The notes under the pieces: generated by a model | What the model was told of the DNA's origin: nothing | Seen by the model: only the letters and a program-made list of their open reading frames with translations | Databases searched by the model: none | Assembly (NCBI GenBank): GCA_034437795.1 | Contig: DAOTTI010000211.1 | Span: 1 to 13,858 of the forward strand | Length of the DNA: 13,858 nucleotides | Direction: 5' to 3' | Source: DAOTTI01 sp034437795 | GTDB taxonomy: Bacteria > Chloroflexota > UBA11872 > UBA12225 | Position numbers and translations under genes: made by a program | Shown here: positions 1 to 5,603 of the stretch, piece by piece | How the letters are laid out: each line of letters starts with the position of its first letter | Numbering within the stretch: the first letter of the stretch is position 1

Positions 1-326
1 GGCCCGCGCCGGCCAGCGCCGTCGCCCCCCGGCTCGTCCACGGGGAGCATGCGCCGGCTGGACGGCTCATAGGCGCCGCCCCGCCGCCGTTGGCGCGCTC
101 TCGCCCGCTGCTCGGTCTGGATCAGCGTCTCCACCGAGCTTAACACGGCGTTCAGGCCCAGGTAGATCAGGTCCACCCCCGCCACCGAAATGGTCGCCTC
201 TCCAGCAAGAACGACGCCGCGGTCCAGCAGGCGGCCGGCCACGTCGACCAGCGTGACCTCGGCGGGGAGGAGGGCCCCGCCCACATCGGCGGGCGGGGGC
301 TCGCGCTCAGGCTGGCGGCCCCACAT
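1..326 (-). CDS. GvpA/J/S-family gas vesicle protein, 3' end beyond the left edge
   Basis: The reading frame is open from the ATG at 326 to the window edge (108 codons, no stop), so the gene is partial. Residues 24-68 carry the hallmark core of the GvpA/GvpJ/GvpS family, including DVAGRLLDRGVVLAGEA and ISVAGVDLIYLGLNAVLSSVET. This family forms the gas vesicle shell (GvpA) or minor shell and tip components (GvpJ/M/S). The N-terminal tail (residues 1-22, Pro/Glu-rich) and the Arg-rich stretch after residue 72 are longer than in the short structural GvpA, which favours a GvpJ/S-type minor protein. The ATG overlaps the stop of the upstream GvpF/L gene (TGATG), so the two are probably translationally coupled. 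In Streptomyces-type clusters gvpS follows gvpL and precedes gvpK, which fits this position. The family call is firm; the exact letter is inferred. Confidence 0.85.
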   Translation of the reverse strand, partial: MWGRQPEREPPPADVGGALLPAEVTLVDVAGRLLDRGVVLAGEATISVAGVDLIYLGLNAVLSSVETLIQTEQRARARQRRRGGAYEPSSRRMLPVDEPGGDGAGRRG

Positions 327-1390
327 CACCTCGCACCCGCCCTTGCCGGCTGGCCCTGCTCCACTGCGGCCAGCTGCAGCCCGCCAAACCGGTACGGTGG
401 CCACGGGCCAGTCAGCTCCACGGCAAAGCCGCGCGGGCCCCACTCCCGCGTGAACGGCTCGAAGCCAGCCTGGAGTGCCCCCCCGTCGCTCCGAGGCACC
501 AGGAGGCTGAGCCTGGCCACCACGCGGCCGGACCCGCCCGCCAGCGCCGCCTCAGCGGCCACCGGTTCGGCGTGGACCCGTTCCGCAACGCGGCCGGCCA
601 GGGCGCTGAAGGCCTCCACCGCCTCCGCTTCCAGGCGCCGGACCTCCTCCCGCCGCAGATCGGCCAGGCGCCGCGCCAGCAGGTAGGCCCTGCCCGGCGG
701 GCTGGCCGCCCGCTCCGCCTCCAGGCGCCACACCGCTTCGCTCTGCGCGGCGGCTGCAGCCAGGGCCTGCGCCTCGACGCACCGCAGGCTGGCCACCCAC
801 TCCTCGCGCCCGCGCACGGCCTCCAGCCGCGCCAGCAGCTCCCCCCGCCGCCGCCGGAGGACCTGCACCACGCGGTCGGGGCTGCGGAAGATGGCGCCAA
901 AGGCCAGCGGCAGGATCGCGTCCGCGCCGGCAAAGAGGCGTGCATTCACCGCCTGGTGGGCGGCCGCCTGCGGGCCCAGCCAGGCCAGGTCACGCATCAG
1001 GCGGTTGAGCGGTTCCTCGTCGAACTCCGCCGCGGGGACGAGGCTGATCGCTGCCGCCAGGTCCCCCGCCGCAAGGCGGCTCACCGACGCCCCGCCGATC
1101 CCCCGCACCTCCCCGCGATCAAGCACGCCGGCCGCCTGCTCGGCCGCGAGCACGGCATAGACGTAGATCAACTGGGCCGGCGCACCTGGCGCCGCGCCGG
1201 TCGATTGGGCCGCGGTCGATTGGGCCGCGACGCTCCCGACCCCGGCGGGAGCGGCTCGCCTGGTGCGGCGGCGGGTGGATGTTGCAGGCACGATCTCCGA
1301 CTCTGCCTCTCCAGCTCTCGACTGCTCTGGACTACTCTGGACTGCTCTCGACTGCGCGGGTCCGCTCTGGTCTACACTGGTCTGCCCCAC
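326..1390 (-). CDS. gvpL: GvpF/GvpL family gas vesicle protein (second paralogue)
   Basis: The 354-residue product has the GvpF/L fold signature. The domain opens with LIYVYAV (residues 74-80), contains an ILPLAFGAIFRS segment, and ends with TGPWPPYRFG (residues 327-336). GvpF and GvpL are accessory proteins that bind GvpA and help nucleate vesicle assembly. About 73 residues precede the domain and look disordered (Gln/Ser/Ala-rich, then an Arg cluster, then a doubled AAQST); most family members begin almost directly at the domain. The start is uncertain. GTG at 1390 gives the longest frame but has no clear ribosome binding site and lies inside a 10-bp tandem repeat. GTG at 1291 lies just beyond the main repeat and has GGAG three bases upstream. 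An in-frame TAG at 1412-1414 bounds the frame. The gene lies 53 bp downstream of gvpG. Assignment to L rather than F rests on gene order only. Confidence 0.85.
   Translation of the reverse strand: MGQTSVDQSGPAQSRAVQSSPEQSRAGEAESEIVPATSTRRRTRRAAPAGVGSVAAQSTAAQSTGAAPGAPAQLIYVYAVLAAEQAAGVLDRGEVRGIGGASVSRLAAGDLAAAISLVPAAEFDEEPLNRLMRDLAWLGPQAAAHQAVNARLFAGADAILPLAFGAIFRSPDRVVQVLRRRRGELLARLEAVRGREEWVASLRCVEAQALAAAAAQSEAVWRLEAERAASPPGRAYLLARRLADLRREEVRRLEAEAVEAFSALAGRVAERVHAEPVAAEAALAGGSGRVVARLSLLVPRSDGGALQAGFEPFTREWGPRGFAVELTGPWPPYRFGGLQLAAVEQGQPARAGAR
1201..1230. repeat. 15-bp tandem duplication in the second gvpF/L gene
   Basis: TCGATTGGGCCGCGG (1201-1215) is followed by TCGATTGGGCCGCGA (1216-1230). 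The unit is five codons and encodes a doubled AAQST in the linker just before the GvpF/L domain. Confidence 0.85.
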
Positions 1391-1440
1391 ATTACGCTGG
1401 CCTGCTCTTCGCTAGGCTGGTCTGCTCCGGTTTGCCGCGG
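1311..1440. repeat. Degenerate 10-bp tandem repeat at the 5' end of the second gvpF/L gene
   Basis: Up to thirteen 10-bp units follow in exact register. The best preserved are ACTGCTCTGG (1321), ACTACTCTGG (1331), ACTGCTCTCG (1341), TCCGCTCTGG (1361), TCTACACTGG (1371), ATTACGCTGG (1391), GCTAGGCTGG (1411) and TCTGCTCCGG (1421). The array covers the first 27 codons of the longest reading frame and most of the 53-bp gap to gvpG. Since 10 is not a multiple of 3, a change in copy number shifts the frame. Confidence 0.75.
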
Positions 1441-1443
1441 GCA

Positions 1444-1803
1444 TCAGCGCGGCGGCGGGTCGGCGGTGAACTCCACCACCACCCCGCGCGCGCCGGCGCC
1501 ACTCGCCCCACTGCCGCCACTGGCGCCACTGCCGTCACGCGCGGCGCCCGCGGCCGCCCGCGCCAGCTGCTGCCGGTAGGCGCGAATGGCTCGCAGGCGC
1601 TGCATCAGCGCCGCCTCACAGGGGAGATACTCCTCCTCCGTAATCTCCCCCTCCTCCAGCTTGAGCTGCAGCTCGAGCAGCGCTTGCTTGACCGGCTCCG
1701 GGTCGGTCAGCTCCGCCTCGGCGGCGTTGCGCACCTGCTCCAGGCAGAACCGGATCCCAGCCACGGGCAGGGTCAGCGGTAGACCAAGTAGCTTTAGTAG
1801 CAT
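1444..1803 (-). CDS. gvpG: Gas vesicle protein GvpG
   Basis: The 119-residue product has the GvpG pattern. A hydrophobic N-terminus (MLLKLLGLPLTLPVAG) is followed by an amphipathic helical region with LLELQLKLEEGEITEEEYL (residues 42-60) and a second helix, EAALMQRLRAI. GvpG is a small accessory protein that works with GvpF/L in vesicle assembly. GvpG proteins are usually about 80-90 residues; here a Gly/Ser/Ala low-complexity tail (residues 84-107) extends it. The gene lies between the two GvpF/L paralogues, 72 bp after the first and 53 bp before the second, all on one strand. The ATG is the only start giving the conserved hydrophobic N-terminus; the ribosome binding site (GGAAG about 10 bases upstream) is weak. 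Confidence 0.85.
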   Translation of the reverse strand: MLLKLLGLPLTLPVAGIRFCLEQVRNAAEAELTDPEPVKQALLELQLKLEEGEITEEEYLPCEAALMQRLRAIRAYRQQLARAAAGAARDGSGASGGSGASGAGARGVVVEFTADPPPR

Positions 1804-1875
1804 CGCTTGCCAGCTTCCATAGTGTCGCTTGCCGTGCCCTTCACCGGCAGGACGGCGCCACCCGTTTAGACGCCA

Positions 1876-2805
1876 TCAGACGACGGACGAGCGCTCTAGC
1901 TGCAGGCGGATGGTCACGAAGTTGTACGGCGCCCACGGCCCCGTCCGCGTGAAGCGCAGCTTCCCCTCGTAGCGCTGCTCGATCTCCTGCAGCTTGTGGT
2001 CGAAGGCCTCGGCCTTATCCCGCTCCACGAGGAAGGCGGCGTTCATGATCATCCGGTCCCCAATCGGCTTGCTCGCCCGCGAGGCGATCGCGCTCTCCCG
2101 CAGCGCGCTGTAGATCTCCCGCTGGTAGGCGCTGGACTTCTCCGCCAGCGCCTGCTCCACCAGCCGGCCCAGCTGCATCCGCGCGAAGTACGTCGACGAC
2201 CGCTGGTTATTGACGATCTCCGACTTCAGGCGCCGGATCTCCTCGTGCTCCTGCTCCAGCTCGGCGATGACCTCCTCTCGGTTCCAGTTGACCTTTAGCC
2301 CGTACTCCAGCTTCCCCTTCATCTTCTGGAGCACGTCGTGCAGCGCGTCATAGGTGTCCTTGAGGAACTCGATCACGTCATCCTCGGTGCGGAAGAGCGT
2401 GCCGAAGCTCATCGGCACGGGCGTCAGCTCGTACTCTTCCACAATGACCTGGTTCACGCGGTTGTGTGCCAGCGCGTTCTCCCGCGTCGGGTCGTACACC
2501 ATCAGCGCCGTCCGGCTGACCACCGCGGCCAGATCCTTGTAGTGGACGGTGTAGACCTCGTCGCCCCGCCCGCCGATGCCGATCTTGCCAAAGCTGAGGG
2601 GCCGGTCCGTTTCGATGACGCAGTACACCCAGACGCCGCATTCGCCGGGCTCGCCCGCGTCCCCCGGCGTCCCCGGTCCCGCGTGCTCCGTCGCCGCCTC
2701 GAGCGGCGACGCCCAGCCGGCCGGCGTGGACCCCTGGCCCCCGCTGCCCGGCCCGCGCACCGCGTTCGGCTGGGCCCCTGACGTGACGATTGCATCTTGA
2801 GCCAT
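1876..2805 (-). CDS. gvpF: GvpF/GvpL family gas vesicle protein (first paralogue)
   Basis: The 309-residue product has the complete GvpF/L domain from about residue 57. It opens with GVWVYCVIE, carries the family motif PMSFGTLFRTEDDV (131-144), has a long Glu/Lys-rich helical middle (about 155-235), and ends with TGPWAPYNF (288-296). The role is accessory: binding GvpA and other Gvp proteins during vesicle nucleation. Residues 1-56 form a Gly/Pro/Ala-rich tail absent from typical family members. The start is supported by a strong ribosome binding site, GGAGAGG, six bases upstream of the ATG. It is the first gvp gene in the window and begins 104 bp after rqcH on the same strand. Its middle is more charged and less Arg/Ala-rich than that of the second paralogue, so the two are not a recent duplication. 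Confidence 0.9.
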   Translation of the reverse strand: MAQDAIVTSGAQPNAVRGPGSGGQGSTPAGWASPLEAATEHAGPGTPGDAGEPGECGVWVYCVIETDRPLSFGKIGIGGRGDEVYTVHYKDLAAVVSRTALMVYDPTRENALAHNRVNQVIVEEYELTPVPMSFGTLFRTEDDVIEFLKDTYDALHDVLQKMKGKLEYGLKVNWNREEVIAELEQEHEEIRRLKSEIVNNQRSSTYFARMQLGRLVEQALAEKSSAYQREIYSALRESAIASRASKPIGDRMIMNAAFLVERDKAEAFDHKLQEIEQRYEGKLRFTRTGPWAPYNFVTIRLQLERSSVV

Positions 2806-2811
2806 ACCCTA

Positions 2812-2818
2812 CCTCTCC
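2812..2818 (-). promoter_or_regulatory. Ribosome binding site of gvpF
   Basis: The minus-strand sequence GGAGAGG ends six bases before the ATG at 2805. It is a near-ideal anti-Shine-Dalgarno match and fixes the start of gvpF despite the atypical 56-residue tail that the start implies. Confidence 0.75.
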
Positions 2819-2853
2819 GCGCCTGCTACTGCCGGCGTCCAGGACCGAGCGCT

Positions 2854-2878
2854 GCGCCGGCCGCCGTTCCACCGGCGC
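2854..2878 (-). terminator. GC-rich hairpin downstream of rqcH
   Basis: A perfect 7-bp inverted repeat (GCGCCGG / CCGGCGC) with an 11-base loop lies in the 104-bp gap between rqcH and gvpF, 32 bases after the rqcH stop. No T-run follows it on the minus strand. It could attenuate or terminate rqcH transcripts or may be chance in such GC-rich DNA. Confidence 0.25.
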
Positions 2879-2909
2879 CTCAGGTCGTGACCCAGCCGTG
2901 AGGCAGCGA

Positions 2910-4670
2910 TCAGTAAATGCTACCCGCTTGTACGTCCGGCGGCACGTGCAGGGTGCGCTCGTGGCGGTAGGTGACCAGGCCCGGCGGCGCCCCCTTGATC
3001 CGCTCCACGAACCGCCGCTTGGTGTAGTCTACCGCCACGGAGCCGGCGGTGCGGGCCTGGCTGTGCGCCGCCGCCAGTGACGCCGCGCGCCGCAGCACCG
3101 GCTCGGGCACCGACCGGCCCCCCGTCCGCAGCAGGACGTGCGCCCCCGGCACGCCACGGGCGTGCAGCCAGAGGTCGTCCGGCTGCGAGACCGGCCCCAG
3201 CAACGCGTCGTTGCCCCGCCCGCTGCGCCCAACCAGCACCTCGAACCCGTCCACCAGCAGGCGGTCATAGCCACGGCCGCCGAGCGACGCCGCCCCCGCA
3301 CTCCGTGCCCGTGGGGCCTGGCCGCCGCGCCCCGCCCGTCCGCCGCTGGCCTTCGCCGGCCGCACGTAGCCCAGCTCGGCCCACTCCGCCGCCAGCTCAT
3401 CCAGGGCGCGGGGAGAGCGCGCCAGCTCCAGGTGGGTGAGCGCCTCATCCAGGTAGCGAAGCTGCTGCTCCGCCTCGTGCGCCATCGCCGGCACCTGGGC
3501 CGCGGCGCGTTTGGCCTTGGCGTACTGGGCAAAGTAGCGCTGCGCGTTCCGCACCGGCGTCAGCGCCGGATCGAGCTCAATCACGCCCGCATCGCCGGGG
3601 ACCACCAGCTCCCGCTGGCGGGGCGCGATCTGGGCGGCAAAGGCGAGGATCAGCTCGCCGGCGCGGCGCAGGCGCTCCACCTCCTCAGCCGGCGCCAGCG
3701 AGCGTTCCAGCGAGTGGAGCTTGGCCCGCAGACGGTCCTGAGCCCCCTGCAACGCCTGGCGCAGCGCCGTGCGCCGCGCCGCGTCCGGATCCGTCGCCGG
3801 CCGGCCAAACCAGGCCTCCAGGACGGCGCTCATCCGCTCCGCCGGCCGCACGTCCGCAAACGACTGCAGGAGATAGGGCGCGTAGGCCACCATCTGCCCG
3901 TCCTGGTAGGCCAGGCTGGGCGTCGCCCGGCCCGCCAGCGCGTCCGCCCACAGCTCGCGCAGCGCGGCGCAGACGCGCGCCCAGTCCGCCTCACCCACCG
4001 CCGCGTCGCATCGGGCGTGCGCGCGGTAGACCACCTCCCGCGCCAGCAACGGGCTGCACGCCCCCACCTCGCGGACCAGCAGGTCGGCCACTGGCCGGCC
4101 CGGCTCCCACCGCGCGGCGGCGCGCTCGAGATCGGCCAGCTCGATCGCGCGCGGATCGAGCCGCTCCTGGGCCGGCGGGGGCTGGTAGCGCTGGCGCGGC
4201 AGGATGGCGCGCCGGCGGCCGCCCTCCGCCGAGACCCGTCTCAGCGCCTCCAGGACGGCCCCGTCCTCATCCACCAGGATCACGTTGGCCTGCCGGCCCA
4301 GCACCTCGATCAACAGGCTGGTCCGCGCCCTCTGGCCATCCGGCAACGTATTGCTGAAATCCAGGCGCAGCACTCGCTCCAGGGGGAGCTGCTCCACCGC
4401 CTCCAGGCGGCCGTCCACCACGTACTTGCGCAGGAGCAGCAGCAGGGGCGTCACCGTGTCCAGCCGGCGCGGCGGCCGGCTGCCAGCCAGGTGCACCCGC
4501 GCCTGCTCCGGGTGGGCCGAGCAGTACACCCAGCGTCGCTCGCCGTGCGCGTAGAGCTCGATGGCCAGGGCCAGCTCATCCGGATGGTGGACGTGCTGCA
4601 CCCTTCCGCCAAGCACCGTGGCGCGTAGCTCGTCGCGCACCGCCAGCAGAGCCAGCGTGTCGAACGTCAT
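2910..4670 (-). CDS. rqcH: NFACT-family ribosome quality control factor RqcH (Rqc2 homologue)
   Basis: RqcH binds 50S subunits obstructed by peptidyl-tRNA and recruits tRNA-Ala to add C-terminal alanine tails that mark stalled products for degradation. The 586-residue length is normal for the family. The NFACT-N domain (about 1-175) opens with MTFDTLALLAVRDEL and includes LLIEVLGRQANVILVD (119-134). A helix-hairpin-helix-like region follows (about 180-260), then coiled-coil helices (about 295-345 and 385-435) and the NFACT-R domain (about 466-575) with GRGNDALLG, DLWLHARGVPGAHVLLR (499-515), VDYTKRR and KGAPPGLVTY. The pair equivalent to the catalytic Asp-Arg motif appears as Glu98-Arg99. A basic Gly/Arg/Ala linker (440-463) separates coil and NFACT-R. 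The start has GGAAGAGG ten bases upstream. It lies downstream of murT-gatD on the same strand. Confidence 0.92.
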   Translation of the reverse strand: MTFDTLALLAVRDELRATVLGGRVQHVHHPDELALAIELYAHGERRWVYCSAHPEQARVHLAGSRPPRRLDTVTPLLLLLRKYVVDGRLEAVEQLPLERVLRLDFSNTLPDGQRARTSLLIEVLGRQANVILVDEDGAVLEALRRVSAEGGRRRAILPRQRYQPPPAQERLDPRAIELADLERAAARWEPGRPVADLLVREVGACSPLLAREVVYRAHARCDAAVGEADWARVCAALRELWADALAGRATPSLAYQDGQMVAYAPYLLQSFADVRPAERMSAVLEAWFGRPATDPDAARRTALRQALQGAQDRLRAKLHSLERSLAPAEEVERLRRAGELILAFAAQIAPRQRELVVPGDAGVIELDPALTPVRNAQRYFAQYAKAKRAAAQVPAMAHEAEQQLRYLDEALTHLELARSPRALDELAAEWAELGYVRPAKASGGRAGRGGQAPRARSAGAASLGGRGYDRLLVDGFEVLVGRSGRGNDALLGPVSQPDDLWLHARGVPGAHVLLRTGGRSVPEPVLRRAASLAAAHSQARTAGSVAVDYTKRRFVERIKGAPPGLVTYRHERTLHVPPDVQAGSIY

Positions 4671-4680
4671 CGCATATCGA

Positions 4681-4688
4681 CCTCTTCC
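4681..4688 (-). promoter_or_regulatory. Ribosome binding site of rqcH
   Basis: The minus-strand GGAAGAGG lies ten bases before the ATG at 4670. Another ATG just upstream is out of frame, so this site supports 4670 as the start. Confidence 0.5.
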
Positions 4689-4700
4689 ATCTCCGTCTGG

Positions 4701-4753
4701 GCCAGGGCCAGGGTGAGGGCTCCTCTCCCTTTATGGGCGAGGGTCAGGGTGAG
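4701..4753. repeat. REP-like repeat with imperfect hairpin
   Basis: Two direct copies of a GGGYCAGGGTGAG-type motif (4706-4718 and 4741-4753) flank a hairpin made of CCTCTCCC (4722-4729), a 5-base loop TTTAT, and GGGCGAGG (4735-4742), with one mismatch. Intergenic elements of the CTCTCCC...GGGAGAGGGT.AGGGTGAG type occur dispersed in many bacterial genomes. It lies in the 171-bp gap between gatD and rqcH and could act as a transcript-processing or weak termination point. Confidence 0.5.
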
Positions 4754-4841
4754 ACCTCCAATAGACCCGGCTCAGGAAGGCGCCCCACCTGCAGGCTGCG
4801 CGCCGCTCCCAGGCCGGCGTGGCGTCCCGTGCATTACGCCG

Positions 4842-5603
4842 TCACTTCCGGCGGCCGTACCGCTCAAGGATCACCCGGTGGGCACGCCACTCCAGCGCGT
4901 CGTCCAGCGGTTCCAGGGTCGCCCCCGGGTACCGGCGGCGCAGGGCCAGCAGGATCAGGTAATCGGCGAAGTGCGGGTTCTTGGGCAGGAACGACCCGTG
5001 GAGGTACGTACCAAAGGCATGGTGTACGGTGGCGCCCTCGGTCCCGTCTTCGCCGTTGTTGCCGTAGCCGCTGAGCACGCGCCCCAGCGGCGCCACCCCT
5101 GGCCCCAGATAGGTCCGGCCCCCGTGGTTCTCGAACCCGACCAGCGTGCGGGGGGTCCCCGCGGACAGCGCGTCGGGCGCCTGCCACTCCACCACCACGT
5201 TGCCGATGCAGCGGGGCGAGCGCGGGCCGGGATGGACCGTGTGCAGGTCGAAGAGGCCCAGGCCGGGCAGGCGTGGCCCTTCGGCCGGCTGGTAATAGTG
5301 CCCGAAGAGCTGGTAGCCCCCGCAGACGACGAGCATCGGCAGGCCGTCGGCCAGCGCCCCGCGCAGCGCGTCTGCCTTGAGCCGGAACAGGTCGTCGGCC
5401 ATGACCCGCTGGTCCCCATCCTGCCCGCCGCCCATGAACAGCAGGTCCAGCGCGTCGGGCACGACCCGCTCCCCCAGCCCGATCTGCCGCACCTCCAGCT
5501 CGATGCCGCGCCAGGCGCAGCGCTGGGCCAGGGTAATGATGTTCCCGCGGTCCGCGTAGAGGTTCAGCAGATCGGCGTAGAGGTGGCCCAGCACAAGCTT
5601 CAC
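4842..5603 (-). CDS. gatD: Lipid II isoglutaminyl synthase, glutaminase subunit GatD
   Basis: GatD hydrolyses glutamine and passes ammonia to MurT, which amidates the alpha-carboxyl of D-Glu in the lipid II stem peptide. The 253-residue product is a class I (CobB/CobQ-type) glutamine amidotransferase. It opens MKLVLGHLYADLLNLYADRGN, carries DLLFMGGGQDGDQ (53-65) and the nucleophile Cys94 in LVVCGGYQLFG, and has the active-site His202 in GTYLHGSFLPKNP. Cys94 has the same residue number as the nucleophile of Staphylococcus aureus GatD. I chose GTG at 5603, although the frame is open much further upstream, because it gives the family N-terminus, has GGGAAG four bases upstream, and overlaps the murT stop in a GTGA quartet. 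That overlap implies coupled translation of the two subunits. Confidence 0.93.
   Translation of the reverse strand: MKLVLGHLYADLLNLYADRGNIITLAQRCAWRGIELEVRQIGLGERVVPDALDLLFMGGGQDGDQRVMADDLFRLKADALRGALADGLPMLVVCGGYQLFGHYYQPAEGPRLPGLGLFDLHTVHPGPRSPRCIGNVVVEWQAPDALSAGTPRTLVGFENHGGRTYLGPGVAPLGRVLSGYGNNGEDGTEGATVHHAFGTYLHGSFLPKNPHFADYLILLALRRRYPGATLEPLDDALEWRAHRVILERYGRRK

Noticed and set aside
1311..1440. CRISPR array
   Set aside because: The 10-bp units are contiguous without spacers, so this is a simple tandem repeat.
572..1579. Plus-strand open frame of 335 codons antisense to the gas vesicle genes
   Set aside because: It is low in recognisable motifs and rich in Arg and Pro, and it spans two Gvp genes and their gap on the other strand.
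3138..4628. Plus-strand open frame of 496 codons antisense to rqcH
   Set aside because: The translation is Arg/Gln/Pro/His-rich without domains, and the opposite strand encodes a full NFACT protein. Long antisense frames are expected in such GC-rich DNA.
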